A stretch of 64,000 nucleotides of DNA from Oscillospiraceae bacterium (GCA_017847835.1 JAGASH010000005.1:62001-126000), one strand, 5' to 3'; positions 34,043-43,160 are shown, counted from the first letter of the stretch. Numbers and translations: made by a program. The notes: generated from the sequence alone by a model not told the origin.

Positions 34043-34900
34043 TTACTTTTTCCGCTCCTGTCCGTAGAACTCCATACTCTTTTCCTTGCGCTCACGACCG
34101 ACTTTCAGAAGCGCTCTGAGCGTATCGATATCATCGTTGACCATAGCGTCACGATACGCTGAAAGCGAGTTTATTATATTGTTTATCTCAAACAAAAGCG
34201 GCTCTTTGTTACACAAAAACAGCCCCGACCACATTTCCTCGTTAAGATAAGCAACTCTTGTCAAATCAAGGAAGCTGCCCGCCGAGAAACCGTCCGCGTT
34301 GAACAGCGACGGACTCTTGACATAAGCATTTGACACAACGTGAGCAAGCTGCGAGGTGTAAGCGATATTTCTGTCGTGCTGTTCGGGAGTTGCGATAACA
34401 ACCTTTCCGAAATTCATACAAGCTCCGAGAGTCGACACCAAGTCAATTGCAATCTGCGGGGTGTTTTCGGTCGGCGTTATGATAAAGCTTGCCTTTCTGA
34501 ACAAATCGCCGTCCGAGTAATCAAAGCCAGAGTGCTCCGTACCTGCCATCGGATGAGTTCCGATGAAGATTACACCTCTCTCTTCGAGAACGGGTGTGCA
34601 GTTGTTCACGATATAGCTCTTGATACCGCAGATATCCATTACTATCGAGCCTTTTTTGAACCTGTCCGCATTCGACTTTACAAAATCTACAATAGCCATC
34701 GGGTAAAGCGCAACAATTGTCAGATTCGCCTCACCGAGCTTCTCAACTGAAATTTCCTCGTCAATTGCGCCCGAAGCAAGTGCTTTTCTGATTGTTTCCT
34801 TATCCGAGTCTATGCCCATAATGTGGTGGAAAGTGTTGGCTTTGAGTGCCTTACAGATTGAACCGCCAATAAGTCCTAATCCTACTACCGCTATATTCAT
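34043..34900 (-). CDS. tyrA: Prephenate dehydrogenase
   Basis: 285-aa NAD(P)-dependent enzyme of tyrosine synthesis. The Rossmann motif is VVGLGLIGGSICKAL at residues 5-19. GTHPMAGTEHSG carries the catalytic-site histidine region, and TPEQHDRNIAYTSQLAHV is the conserved helix. There is no ACT domain, which fits the short form. I place the start at ATG 34900, eight bases after AGGAG; earlier in-frame codons overlap the binding site. It is the first gene of an operon that continues with a membrane protein, pepF and a kinase-like protein. Confidence 0.93.
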   Translation of the reverse strand: MNIAVVGLGLIGGSICKALKANTFHHIMGIDSDKETIRKALASGAIDEEISVEKLGEANLTIVALYPMAIVDFVKSNADRFKKGSIVMDICGIKSYIVNNCTPVLEERGVIFIGTHPMAGTEHSGFDYSDGDLFRKASFIITPTENTPQIAIDLVSTLGACMNFGKVVIATPEQHDRNIAYTSQLAHVVSNAYVKSPSLFNADGFSAGSFLDLTRVAYLNEEMWSGLFLCNKEPLLFEINNIINSLSAYRDAMVNDDIDTLRALLKVGRERKEKSMEFYGQERKK

Positions 34901-34930
34901 TTGCATTTCTCCTATATACAATATATTGTT

Positions 34931-34959
34931 ATTATATCACATTTTTGTATAAAATGCAA
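34931..34959 (-). promoter_or_regulatory. Promoter of the tyrA operon
   Basis: Minus strand: -35 TTGCAT (34954-34959), 17-bp spacer, -10 TATAAT (34931-34936), 30 nt before the tyrA ATG. Confidence 0.85.
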
Positions 34960-34983
34960 GGGCTTTTTGTTAATAACTGCCAA

Positions 34984-35014
34984 AAAAATAAAAGGGACGC
35001 CGAAACGCCCCTTT
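34984..35014 (-). terminator. Terminator of the fructose-bisphosphate aldolase gene
   Basis: Minus strand: 9-bp stem with one G-U pair (35006-35014 with 34991-34999), 6-nt loop, then TTATTTTTTT. About 20 nt after the fba stop. Confidence 0.9.
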
Positions 35015-35032
35015 TTGTTATATTTTCATAGA

Positions 35033-35896
35033 TTAAGCCTTGCCGACAGAACCGAACAGCTCCATCTTCTCCTTAACGGTAGCCTTGATTGCCTCAGCAC
35101 CGGGAGCGAGAAGCTTTCTCGGGTCAAAGCCCTTGCCCTGCTGGTCCTTGCCCTCTTCGATATACTTTCTGGTAGCCTCAGCAAAGGAGAGCTGGCACTC
35201 AGTGTTTACGTTAATCTTAGCAACGCCAAGAGAAATTGCCTTCTTAATCATATCAGCGGGGATACCTGTACCGCCGTGAAGAACGAGCGGCATATCGCCG
35301 ACTTCCTTCTTAACTGCTTCAAGAGTTTCAAATGAAAGACCGGGCCAGTTTGCGGGATATTTACCGTGAATGTTGCCGATACCTGCAGCGAGCATTGTTA
35401 CACCGAGGTCTGCGATAGCCTTGCACTCCTTGGGGTCAGCGCACTCGCCAAGACCAACAACGCCGTCCTCTTCGCCGCCGATAGAACCAACCTCAGCCTC
35501 AATGGAAATACCGAGAACGTTGCAAGCGTCAACGAGAATTTTTGTCTTTTCGATGTTCTCGTCAATCGGATAGTGAGAGCCGTCGAACATAATCGAGGAG
35601 AAGCCTGCTCTGATGCACTTCTGTGCGCCCTCAAAAGAACCGTGGTCGAGGTGAAGAGCAACAGGAACGGTAATGTTCATTTCTTCAATCATACCGTTTA
35701 CCATACCAACGATAGTCTTATAGCCTGTCATATACTTGCCCGCACCCTCGGATACACCGAGAATAACCGGCGATTTGAGTTCCTCAGCAACAGTGAGAAT
35801 AGACTTTGTCCACTCAAGGTTGTTGATGTTGAACTGACCAACCGCATACTTGCCTTCGCGAGCCTTGTTAAGCATTTCCTTTGCCGAAACCAACAT
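35033..35896 (-). CDS. fba: Class II fructose-bisphosphate aldolase
   Basis: 287-aa zinc aldolase of glycolysis/gluconeogenesis. Catalytic D84 and zinc ligand H85 are in LHLDHGSFE; further metal ligands lie in EAEVGSIGG, GNIHGKYP and VLHGGTGIP, followed by KINVNTECQ. Codon use is strongly biased, as expected for an abundant enzyme. It has its own promoter and terminator and AAAGGAG before the ATG. The active form in the family is a dimer or tetramer. Confidence 0.95.
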   Translation of the reverse strand: MLVSAKEMLNKAREGKYAVGQFNINNLEWTKSILTVAEELKSPVILGVSEGAGKYMTGYKTIVGMVNGMIEEMNITVPVALHLDHGSFEGAQKCIRAGFSSIMFDGSHYPIDENIEKTKILVDACNVLGISIEAEVGSIGGEEDGVVGLGECADPKECKAIADLGVTMLAAGIGNIHGKYPANWPGLSFETLEAVKKEVGDMPLVLHGGTGIPADMIKKAISLGVAKINVNTECQLSFAEATRKYIEEGKDQQGKGFDPRKLLAPGAEAIKATVKEKMELFGSVGKA

Positions 35897-35941
35897 AAAA
35901 AAATCTCCTTTAAATTAAATTCGGATTAAATCCACAAAATT

Positions 35942-35970
35942 ATTATAACACACTTGTCCGAAAAAAGCAA
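35942..35970 (-). promoter_or_regulatory. Promoter of fba
   Basis: Minus strand: -35 TTGCTT (35965-35970), 17-bp spacer, -10 TATAAT (35942-35947), 45 nt before the fba ATG. Confidence 0.82.
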
Positions 35971-36005
35971 TAATTTTCGGAAAATTTTTCAAAAAAGCAA
36001 AAATT

Positions 36006-36332
36006 TTATGTATTATGGTCGCTTGTGTGGAATTGTTTCAGATTGCCGATTTTCTTTGCTCTTTCGCTCATAATCTCGTCAACCTCTTCCACGGAAAGCC
36101 CGCGTTCCGCCATAAGAACCGCAACGTGATAGAACAAATCGTTTATCTCGTTTGCAAGCTCATCGTTGTCGGCATTTTTGGCAGCTATAACCATTTCCGT
36201 ACATTCCTCGCCGCATTTTTTGAGAATTTTGTCCAGCCCCTTTTCAAAAAGGTAGCAGGTGTAGCTTCCCTCCTGCGGGTTTTCTCTGCGGTTGAGAATT
36301 ACCTCGTACATTTTCTTGAATGCGTCTGTCAT
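36006..36332 (-). CDS. hisE: Phosphoribosyl-ATP pyrophosphohydrolase
   Basis: 108-aa all-alpha MazG-like enzyme that removes pyrophosphate from PR-ATP, step 2 of histidine synthesis. The typical EKGLDKILKKCGEECTEMVIAAKN helix pair carries the metal-binding Glu residues, and ELANEINDLFYHVAVLMAERGLS follows. ATG with GGAGG upstream. It is separated from hisI by 58 nt, so the hisI and hisE functions are on two proteins rather than fused. Confidence 0.95.
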   Translation of the reverse strand: MTDAFKKMYEVILNRRENPQEGSYTCYLFEKGLDKILKKCGEECTEMVIAAKNADNDELANEINDLFYHVAVLMAERGLSVEEVDEIMSERAKKIGNLKQFHTSDHNT

Positions 36333-36390
36333 TGTATAACCTCCTGTGTTGTTTGCTCGTCCAAGACGAAATATTAATCCATAAACTACC

Positions 36391-36705
36391 TCACTTTATT
36401 CTGTTGAAAAAGCAAGTTCTGTTTCCCGTGTGACAAGCTGCACCCGTCTGTATTACCTTAACCAAAAGCGTGTCGTCGTCGCAGTCGCCGTATATCTCGA
36501 CAACCTTCTGCAAGTGTCCCGAGGTTGCGCCCTTGTTCCAGAGTTCCTGTCTTGAGCGGCTCCAGAACCAAGTGTAGCCCGTTTCAAGCGTCTTTTTGAG
36601 GCTCTCCTCATTCATATATGCGAGCATAAGCACCTCGCCGTTTTCCGCGTCCTGTACAACCGCAGGGATAAGCTCGCCCTTTTTGAAATATTTCTTCAAA
36701 TCCAT
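36391..36705 (-). CDS. hisI: Phosphoribosyl-AMP cyclohydrolase
   Basis: 104-aa zinc enzyme that opens the purine ring of PR-AMP, step 3 of histidine synthesis. Conserved segments are [32 protein letters not shown] (quoted in part) and the zinc cysteines in [10 protein letters not shown] and [14 protein letters not shown] use ATG 36705, two bases after the lipoprotein stop and spaced correctly from GGAGAG, instead of in-frame ATGs inside the lipoprotein gene. Confidence 0.94.
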   Translation of the reverse strand: MDLKKYFKKGELIPAVVQDAENGEVLMLAYMNEESLKKTLETGYTWFWSRSRQELWNKGATSGHLQKVVEIYGDCDDDTLLVKVIQTGAACHTGNRTCFFNRIK

Positions 36706-36706
36706 A

Positions 36707-38104
36707 TTACTCTCCATCATCAAAGCAGTACAAAATTACCCGGTCGGGTTCATCGTCACAGCCAAGACACTCCTTGTCAACACGGAAAGCCTTGGTTTCA
36801 TCGTTTACCATATCTTCCGCATAGAGCACCATTCTGCCGTTTTTGTCCTTGCCCTTAATCATATAAGCTCCGAGAATTGCTCCCTCTTTCTGACACCAGA
36901 AGAACATCACATCTCCCTCTTTTGCATATTTCGGGAGCGTAACCGTTCTGTCAGCGTTTGTATTTACGGAATGTGCAGAGCCAAGTCCCGAAGACATAAG
37001 CTGAAACAGCAAAGAAGTGTTGTTCGGGAAAGAAATCGAAATATCTCCCGCAGTAAGGCAAGCAGACAAGTGCTGTGCACCATATACTCCTATGCCGTCC
37101 TCGATGTGGTTTTTCGCATATTCAACCGCCTTTTCGCGGTTATATTTCTCGTCAAGCTTCCAGCTGTTGCTGCGGCAAAGCAGAACGTTGCTGTCATTCC
37201 GAACTGCTTCGGGGAATTTTGAGGGGTCGTCGCTTTCCTGATAGAAATGGAACAGAAATACCTCTTTCAAATCCGTGTAACAGTCGTAGCACTCCTCGTC
37301 GGTGATGAAAGCGTATTCGCCGTTGTTTCTCATATTGCGGCAAATAACGCGCATATGTCCCTTTTCGTCATCTCCTACATAGAGAAGCGAGTGCAGCATA
37401 AGTCCTTCATAAGGGCAAAATGTCTGCACAACATCACCGGGACGAGCGTAATCGGGAAGAGTAACCGTCTGGTCCTCGTTTATCGGGAGAAACTCGCCGA
37501 AACCAAGTCCCGAGCTCAAAAGCTGTAGGCAAAGTCCCGTGGAGCTTGTGGAATTTGCCGAAAGCCCTCCTGCTTCCATACACATTGCCACAAAAGGCGC
37601 ACAAAGCATTGTTCCGACATTCCAGTTTGCACGAGCGCAAGCAATCGCGCTCTCGATATCGTAGGTTTCCGTGGGAGTTTTCTGCGGTGCGTACCACATA
37701 ACCGAGGGCTTGTCCGTGAGCTTTACAAGGTTATTTTCAAATATGTAATCACGGTTGTAATCGGTGTATATTCCGTTATTGTTGTAGATTTCGTTTGAGT
37801 ATTCAACGAAATGGTTTCCGATATAATAACCCGTATCGGTATAATGCGTTTGTGAATAGTCCGGCACAAATCCGTCGGGACCGATGATTTCACCGTAAGA
37901 GATGTCGGGCTCGTCGATTATTTCACTGCTTTCGTCTGAGCTAGAACTGTCAGTACTGCTTGTATCGGAACTGTTTCCGACTGAAATATCTGAGCTAGTT
38001 TTCAAATCAGACGAGCTGTTTGATGTCTTTTCGTTATTTGTTCCGCAGGCGGTCATAGATAAAACGGAAATTGCAAGTATTATCGATAAAACTCTTTTTT
38101 TCAT
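36707..38104 (-). CDS. Lipoprotein with tandem amidase-like (papain-fold) repeats
   Basis: 465-aa secreted lipoprotein: signal peptide with lipobox LSMTAC (C20), a Ser/Asp-rich linker (about 25-65), then two related domains. Copy 1 (about 150-288) has C168 in [10 protein letters not shown] and H238 in [10 protein letters not shown], positions suited to a Cys-His pair as in putative amidase (Amidase_6) or NlpC/P60-like proteins. Copy 2 (about 325-462) repeats SSGLG, TVTLP-YA--GDV and G-M but has Gly at both equivalent positions (G342, G412). Family assignment is by pattern, so moderate. It has its own promoter and ends 2 nt before hisI, so it drives hisI-hisE. Confidence 0.7.
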   Translation of the reverse strand: MKKRVLSIILAISVLSMTACGTNNEKTSNSSSDLKTSSDISVGNSSDTSSTDSSSSDESSEIIDEPDISYGEIIGPDGFVPDYSQTHYTDTGYYIGNHFVEYSNEIYNNNGIYTDYNRDYIFENNLVKLTDKPSVMWYAPQKTPTETYDIESAIACARANWNVGTMLCAPFVAMCMEAGGLSANSTSSTGLCLQLLSSGLGFGEFLPINEDQTVTLPDYARPGDVVQTFCPYEGLMLHSLLYVGDDEKGHMRVICRNMRNNGEYAFITDEECYDCYTDLKEVFLFHFYQESDDPSKFPEAVRNDSNVLLCRSNSWKLDEKYNREKAVEYAKNHIEDGIGVYGAQHLSACLTAGDISISFPNNTSLLFQLMSSGLGSAHSVNTNADRTVTLPKYAKEGDVMFFWCQKEGAILGAYMIKGKDKNGRMVLYAEDMVNDETKAFRVDKECLGCDDEPDRVILYCFDDGE

Positions 38105-38139
38105 AATGCTCCTTATTTCAAAAAAATGCTTAACAATTT

Positions 38140-38168
38140 ATTTTATCACGAAATCGGAATTTTTTCAA
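38140..38168 (-). promoter_or_regulatory. Promoter of the lipoprotein-hisI-hisE unit
   Basis: Minus strand: -35 TTGAAA (38163-38168), 17-bp spacer, -10 TAAAAT (38140-38145), about 36 nt before the ATG at 38104 (AAGGAG upstream). Confidence 0.8.
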
Positions 38169-38207
38169 GACTTTTTGCAAAATTTAGTCGATAAGGTCAG
38201 AAATATG

Positions 38208-38696
38208 TTATAAAATCAGCTCAAAATTGTCGATATCGCGGAATGAACCGTTTTTGAAACCGACTTCCCGTAAAGTTCCGCAGTATTTGAAATCAAAAGC
38301 CTTGTGGAGCTTTTCGCTTGCTTCATTTCCGCTTGTAATTACGGAAACCACGGTATGAAGGGATTTGTCTTTTCGTGCAATTTCAAGTATTTCGCGCATA
38401 AGCGCCTTTGCAATTCCCTGCCGTCTGAACTCAGCACCAACATAAATTGACAGCTCAACCGTAGATTTATACGCTTCTTTTTCGCGATAAGGCGATAAAG
38501 AAGCATAGCCGCCGATTTTTCCGTCAATTTCGGCGACTATTATTATATGGCTTCCCGTGTGCTTGTGAAACCAGTATTCTCTGTCTTGAAGCGTTTTTTC
38601 GTGTAAATCAAGAGTTGCGACGCCGTTCAGAACTTCATAGTTATATATTTCGAGAATTTCCGGCAAATCGCGCTCTTCTGCTTTTCTGATAATCAT
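38208..38696 (-). CDS. GNAT acetyltransferase, phosphinothricin-acetyltransferase-like
   Basis: 162-aa GNAT of the PAT/YncA group. It begins IIRKAEERDLPEILEIYNYEV, has VAEIDGKIGGYASLSPYR, the acetyl-CoA loop FRRQGIAKALM and the late SEKLHKAFDFKYCGTLREVGFK. Members acetylate phosphinothricin, methionine sulfoximine or other amino-acid-like compounds; the natural substrate here is unknown. It starts 1 nt after hisF and so ends the main his transcript. Confidence 0.87.
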   Translation of the reverse strand: MIIRKAEERDLPEILEIYNYEVLNGVATLDLHEKTLQDREYWFHKHTGSHIIIVAEIDGKIGGYASLSPYREKEAYKSTVELSIYVGAEFRRQGIAKALMREILEIARKDKSLHTVVSVITSGNEASEKLHKAFDFKYCGTLREVGFKNGSFRDIDNFELIL

Positions 38697-38697
38697 T

Positions 38698-39456
38698 TTA
38701 CGTCCTCACGGAAATATTGTGCGTTTTGAGGTGCGCTTTCACCTCGTCAACAGTAAGTTCTCTGAAATGGAAAAGCGAAGCTGCCAGCGCTGCCGAGGAG
38801 TTTGTTTTCTCAAAAACCTCGGAGAAGTGCTCGATTTTTCCGCAGCCGCCGCTTGCAATAACGGGAATATTAACACGCTCGCAAACGAAGTTCAGCATAT
38901 CAAGGTCAAAACCGCCGCGCACTCCGTCTGTATCAATGGAATTGAGGCAGATTTCTCCCGCACCGCGCTCGGAAATCTCCTTTACCCAATCACCGAGGTC
39001 AAGGTTCATATCAACGCGGCCGCCGTTTATAAACACGGAGTAGCCGCCCTTGTCGTTTCTCTTTGCGTCAATTCCTACAACAACGCACTGCGAGCCGAAA
39101 ATCTCAGCCGCGTCGCTGATAAGCTTCGGATTTTTGACCGCCTGTGAGTTTACGGAAACCTTATCTGCACCCGCTCTCAGAGTATCGCGGAAATCCTCGA
39201 TTGAGGAAATTCCGCCTCCAACGCAAAGAGGCACGAAAACCTGCTCTGCTGTGCGTTTTACCACGTCAAGCATAACTCCGCGGCCTTCGTATGAAGCGGT
39301 TATATCGTAAAACACAAGCTCGTCCGCACCCTGCTTGTTGTACTCAATGGCAAGTTCAACGGGGTCGCCGATGTCTTTCACACCCTCAAAATTCACGCCC
39401 TTTACAACCTTGCCGTTTCTCACGTCAAGACAGGGAATAATTCTCTTTGCAAGCAT
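38698..39456 (-). CDS. hisF: Imidazole glycerol phosphate synthase, cyclase subunit
   Basis: 252-aa TIM barrel that, using ammonia from HisH, makes IGP and AICAR. Catalytic Asp residues appear in [14 protein letters not shown] (D11) and [13 protein letters not shown] (about D130), with VCVGGGIS and ASGGCG as phosphate loops. 11 nt after hisA with AGGAG. Normal length. Confidence 0.97.
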   Translation of the reverse strand: MLAKRIIPCLDVRNGKVVKGVNFEGVKDIGDPVELAIEYNKQGADELVFYDITASYEGRGVMLDVVKRTAEQVFVPLCVGGGISSIEDFRDTLRAGADKVSVNSQAVKNPKLISDAAEIFGSQCVVVGIDAKRNDKGGYSVFINGGRVDMNLDLGDWVKEISERGAGEICLNSIDTDGVRGGFDLDMLNFVCERVNIPVIASGGCGKIEHFSEVFEKTNSSAALAASLFHFRELTVDEVKAHLKTHNISVRT

Positions 39457-39467
39457 AGTTTTCTCCT

Positions 39468-40184
39468 TTAATTACCCGCAGTTTTTACCGCTTCAGCCAA
39501 ATCAAGACTGCCCGAATAAATTGATTTTCCGCAGATTGTTCCGTAAAGTCCGAGATTTTTGCAGATTTTTATATCCTCAATCGTGTGAACGCCACCGCTT
39601 GCAATAATATTTGCCTTGCAGCACTTGTTTATCTCGTCGAGCTGCTGGGCGTTTACACCCGAAAGCGTGCCGTCTTTTGAAATATCCGTGAAAATAATGT
39701 ACTCAACACCGACGTCGCTCATTGCTTTTGCCAGCTGCGTAAAATGAACGTTTGAGGTTTCAAGCCAGCCTTCTGTTGCCACAAATCCGTTTTTCGCGTC
39801 AATTCCCACGGCAATCCTCTCGCCGTATTCCTTCACCGCGTCCTTGACAAGCTGCGGATTTTTCACGGCAGCAGAGCCGATTATCACACGCGAAATCCCG
39901 CTTTTGAGATACATTTCAACGGTATCCATAGAGCGTATTCCTCCGCCGACTTCAACCTTCAGCTTTGTGTTTTTTGCGACATCGAGGAAAATGTCCTTGT
40001 TCTGCTGAGTTGCGTCTTTTGCGCCGTCAAGGTCAACCATATGTATCCACTCCGCGCCCGCATTTTCAAAAGCTCTCGCGGTATCCATATAGTTGTCAGC
40101 AACCTTCTGTACAGTCGCGTAATCACCTTTGTACAGCCGCACGCACTGCCCGTCTTTTATATCGATTGCTGGTAAAATAACCAT
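39468..40184 (-). CDS. hisA: ProFAR isomerase
   Basis: 238-aa TIM barrel sharing its fold with HisF; isomerises ProFAR to PRFAR. It has [14 protein letters not shown] with the catalytic Asp, [24 protein letters not shown] with the second Asp and IIASGGV. Its ATG is preceded by GGGGAC. A 75-nt gap to hisH contains the second copy of the 28-bp palindrome. Confidence 0.97.
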   Translation of the reverse strand: MVILPAIDIKDGQCVRLYKGDYATVQKVADNYMDTARAFENAGAEWIHMVDLDGAKDATQQNKDIFLDVAKNTKLKVEVGGGIRSMDTVEMYLKSGISRVIIGSAAVKNPQLVKDAVKEYGERIAVGIDAKNGFVATEGWLETSNVHFTQLAKAMSDVGVEYIIFTDISKDGTLSGVNAQQLDEINKCCKANIIASGGVHTIEDIKICKNLGLYGTICGKSIYSGSLDLAEAVKTAGN

Positions 40185-40227
40185 AATACTGTCCCCTTTT
40201 ACAAATTGTTCGTATCAATCGAGAATT

Positions 40228-40255
40228 ATTGCGTAAAAGTTTTCTTTTGCGCAGT
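40228..40255. repeat. 28-bp dif-like palindrome, copy 2 (hisH-hisA intergenic)
   Basis: ATTGCGTAAAA, centre GTTTTC, TTTTGCGCAGT. The left arm is identical to the copy at 28051; the right arm differs at two positions and forms one G-U pair and one mismatch. It begins a few bases after the hisH stop and lacks a U-run, so it is not an ordinary terminator. Confidence 0.75.
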
Positions 40256-40259
40256 TAAC

Positions 40260-40850
40260 TTACAACTGAGAAAACTTTCTTAGCATTTCAAGTCCCGTTT
40301 CACCGCTCTTTTCGGGGTGAAACTGAGCGCCGTAAACATTGCCGTTAAATACAAGCGCAGGCACTTTCATTCCGTAATCGCAGTAAGCCGCAACATTTTC
40401 GCTCGGACAATCTGCCGCATAAGAGTGTACGAAATAGACGTATTCCCCCCCTTTTTCAAGCAGCTTGCATGGCTTGTTCAACTCCAGCTCATTCCAGCCG
40501 ATATGCGGAACAGCAAGATTTTCGGGCGTCATCAGCTTAACGCTGCCCTTTATCAGACCAAGCCCGTCTGTTTCCTCAAACTCGTAACCCTTTTCAAAGA
40601 GCATTTGCATACCGAGGCAAATGCCCAGAAGCGGTTTTTTCTGAACCTCTTCCTTGATAACTCCGACAAGACCGCTCTCGTTAAGCATTCTCATAGCGTC
40701 GGGAAAAGCGCCCACTCCCGGAAGAATAAGTCTGTCAGCAGCGCGCAAATCCTCGGCATTTTTTGTTATCTTATTTTCAATTCCGAGATAATCCAGCGCA
40801 TTTTTTACGCTGAATAGATTTCCTGCGCCATAATCAATTATTGCTGTCAT
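40260..40850 (-). CDS. hisH: Imidazole glycerol phosphate synthase, glutamine amidotransferase subunit
   Basis: 196-aa class I glutaminase supplying ammonia to HisF. Catalytic cysteine C78 is in LLGICLGMQ, and the His/Glu pair in AQFHPEKSG; IDYGAGNLFSV is at the N-terminus. It overlaps the NUDIX gene by 4 nt upstream. Normal length. Confidence 0.97.
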   Translation of the reverse strand: MTAIIDYGAGNLFSVKNALDYLGIENKITKNAEDLRAADRLILPGVGAFPDAMRMLNESGLVGVIKEEVQKKPLLGICLGMQMLFEKGYEFEETDGLGLIKGSVKLMTPENLAVPHIGWNELELNKPCKLLEKGGEYVYFVHSYAADCPSENVAAYCDYGMKVPALVFNGNVYGAQFHPEKSGETGLEMLRKFSQL

Positions 40851-41278
40851 ATCAATTTTCCTTTCGTAAGGAATATTTTGTCATAATTCAGCTTGACGTG
40901 CTCCATTATGTGACCGATATTTCCCTCGCCCGCATACTCGCGCATATCAAAGAAATCACAGTCAAGTCTGCTCCAGAAAAGCGGATTTTCCTCACCTTTT
41001 ATCGATACATCAAATTTCAGCTGTCCCGCATAAACCTCAACATAGCAAGGGTCAAGCGGATAAGTGAAATCCATAAGATGAACCAGCCCGATATTATCGC
41101 GGGTTATTCCCGTTTCCTCAAACAGCTCGCGATAAGCAGCGTCAATGCCATTTTCGCAGCTCTCAATCTTCCCGCCGACAAAGTTTTTCAGCCCTTTATA
41201 CGGGTCTTTTATTCGCTCACACATAAGCATACTCTCGCCGTCAGCCGAGAAAACGACAATAAGGTTATACCCCTGCAT
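40847..41278 (-). CDS. NUDIX hydrolase
   Basis: 143-aa NUDIX protein. The Nudix box is present: FVGGKIESCENGIDAAYRELFEETGI contains the G-x5-E-x7-REUxEExGU pattern with metal-binding REL-EE (residues quoted in two parts: GGKIE and RELFEETGI). It resembles MutT/8-oxo-dGTP diphosphatases. Its ATG overlaps the hisB stop by one base and its stop overlaps hisH, so it is embedded and translationally coupled within the his operon. A link to phosphoribosyl intermediates is possible but unproven. Confidence 0.9.
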   Translation of the reverse strand: MQGYNLIVVFSADGESMLMCERIKDPYKGLKNFVGGKIESCENGIDAAYRELFEETGITRDNIGLVHLMDFTYPLDPCYVEVYAGQLKFDVSIKGEENPLFWSRLDCDFFDMREYAGEGNIGHIMEHVKLNYDKIFLTKGKLI

Positions 41279-41853
41279 TAAAGAACACCCTTTGTCGATA
41301 CAATCTCGCCCGAATTTTGACGTGTTGCCGTTTTAAGAGCGTAAGCAAGCGCCTTGAAAAGAGCTTCTGCCTTGTGGTGGTCGTTTTTGCCGTACTCACA
41401 GCGCAGGTGAAGCGTAATTCCCGCGTTAAACGCAAACGCTCTCATAAACTCCTCGATAAGACAAGTGTCAAGCTCGCCGATTTTCTCGTTTGTGAACTCC
41501 GCGTTGAACACGAGAAAAGGTCTGCCGCTGATATCAACCGCGCAGAAGCCAAGTGCTTCGTCCATAGGAATATAAGCGCTTCCGTATCGCACAATCCCGC
41601 CTTTATCACCGAGCGCCTCGCAAAACGCTTTTCCGAGGACAATTCCCACGTCCTCGGCTGTGTGATGACCGTCAACTTCAAGGTCGCCTTTGGCTGCGAG
41701 CGTAAGCCCGAACCCTCCGTGAACCCCAAGCGCTGTCAGCATATGGTCGAGAAAACCTATTCCCGTATTGATTTTCACTTCCCCGCCGTCAAGATTGAGC
41801 GACGCGGAAATTACGGTTTCCTTTGTTTTTCTGGTAATTTCTGCTTTTCTCAT
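41278..41853 (-). CDS. hisB: Imidazoleglycerol-phosphate dehydratase
   Basis: 191-aa monofunctional IGP dehydratase, without the phosphatase domain of E. coli HisB. Mn ligands sit in GIGFLDHML, DGHHTAEDVGI, FNAGITLHLRCEYGKNDHHKAEA (quoted in part). I start at ATG 41853, six bases after GAGG; an in-frame TTG at 41865 overlaps the hisD stop but has no good binding site. No histidinol-phosphatase gene is visible in the window. Confidence 0.96.
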   Translation of the reverse strand: MRKAEITRKTKETVISASLNLDGGEVKINTGIGFLDHMLTALGVHGGFGLTLAAKGDLEVDGHHTAEDVGIVLGKAFCEALGDKGGIVRYGSAYIPMDEALGFCAVDISGRPFLVFNAEFTNEKIGELDTCLIEEFMRAFAFNAGITLHLRCEYGKNDHHKAEALFKALAYALKTATRQNSGEIVSTKGVL

Positions 41854-41861
41854 AGTTTTCC

Positions 41862-43160
41862 TCAATTTTCCTCTTTTCTCACAGCAATGGAATTTGCGTG
41901 AGCGGTAAGCTGTTCGCGATTTGCAATCAGGATAATATCGTCCGCTGCTTCAAGAAGCGCGTCCTTTGTGTAGCAAATGTAACTCGAACGCTTCACAAAG
42001 CTGTCAACACCGAGCGGCGAGTAAAATCTTGCTGTACCGCCCGTAGGAAGAACGTGGTTCGGTCCTGCGTAATAGTCGCCGAGAGGCTCGGGAGAGTGAT
42101 TTCCGAGGAACAGCGAGCCTACGTTGTCGAGCTTGCCGATATATTCCATAGGGTTCGCGCAGCATACTTCAAGGTGCTCGGGAGCAATCTGATTTGCAAT
42201 CTCAATCGCGTAATCCATATCATCGCAGACGATAATCGCGCCGTAATTTTTAAGCGACTCCTCGATGATTTCTTTTCTCGAAAGATACTGTATCTGACGT
42301 TCGATTTCAGTCTTTGTCTTTTCGGCAATTTCACGGCTTGTAGTTATCATAATCGCGCTTGCAAGCCTGTCGTGTTCAGCCTGTGACATCAAATCAGCTG
42401 CGAGATACACGGGATTTGCCGTTTCGTCTGCAAGAACAAGAATTTCGCTCGGTCCCGCAACCATATCGATATCAACGTTACCGTAAACCAGCTTTTTCGC
42501 GGTTGCAACGAAAATATTGCCGGGACCTACAATTTTCGATACGCGCGGGATTTCCTCGGTACCGTAAGCGAGCGCTGCAACAGCCTGTGCGCCGCCTGTG
42601 AGATAAATTCTGTCGACACCGCAAAGCGCTGCCGCAACAAGAATATCCTTATTCACAGAGCCGTCTTTAAGCGGCGGTGTTACCATAATTACCTCTTTAA
42701 CTCCGGCAATTTTCGCGGGAATTGCGTTCATCAGCACCGACGACGGATAAGCCGCCGTGCCGCCGGGAACGTACAGTCCAACCTTATCAAGACCCCGAAC
42801 GCGCTGTCCCATAATAACGCCGTTTTCCTCGGTTACGCAAAAGCCCTCGCGCTTTTGCTTCGTGTGAAAAGCAGTAATGTTCTCGACTGCGTTTAACATA
42901 GCCTCTACAAATTCGGGCGAGTTCTCGTTTGCCTCGGTGAGCGCGTCCTGAATAGCCTCGTCGGGAACACGATAGTATTTCGCATTCGGGCAGTCAAATT
43001 TCGCTGTGTATGCCTTGACAGCCTTGTCACCGTTTTGCTTGACGTCCTCGAGAATTGCCTTTACGGTTTTCTCAACCTCTGCGCCGACTTCTCCCGCACG
43101 TTTTTCGGTTTCGGCGAGAAACTTTTTTTCATCGCCGTTTGCTTCGATAATTCTAATCAT
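41862..43160 (-). CDS. hisD: Histidinol dehydrogenase
   Basis: 432-aa zinc- and NAD-dependent enzyme that performs the last two oxidations to histidine. Conserved segments are GLYVPGGTAAYPSSVLMN, GPGNIFVATAKKLV, DMVAGPSEILVLAD, QAEHD and the catalytic APEHLEV with GPNHVLPTGG. Length is normal. Its start overlaps the hisG stop by one base. Confidence 0.97.
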   Translation of the reverse strand: MIRIIEANGDEKKFLAETEKRAGEVGAEVEKTVKAILEDVKQNGDKAVKAYTAKFDCPNAKYYRVPDEAIQDALTEANENSPEFVEAMLNAVENITAFHTKQKREGFCVTEENGVIMGQRVRGLDKVGLYVPGGTAAYPSSVLMNAIPAKIAGVKEVIMVTPPLKDGSVNKDILVAAALCGVDRIYLTGGAQAVAALAYGTEEIPRVSKIVGPGNIFVATAKKLVYGNVDIDMVAGPSEILVLADETANPVYLAADLMSQAEHDRLASAIMITTSREIAEKTKTEIERQIQYLSRKEIIEESLKNYGAIIVCDDMDYAIEIANQIAPEHLEVCCANPMEYIGKLDNVGSLFLGNHSPEPLGDYYAGPNHVLPTGGTARFYSPLGVDSFVKRSSYICYTKDALLEAADDIILIANREQLTAHANSIAVRKEEN

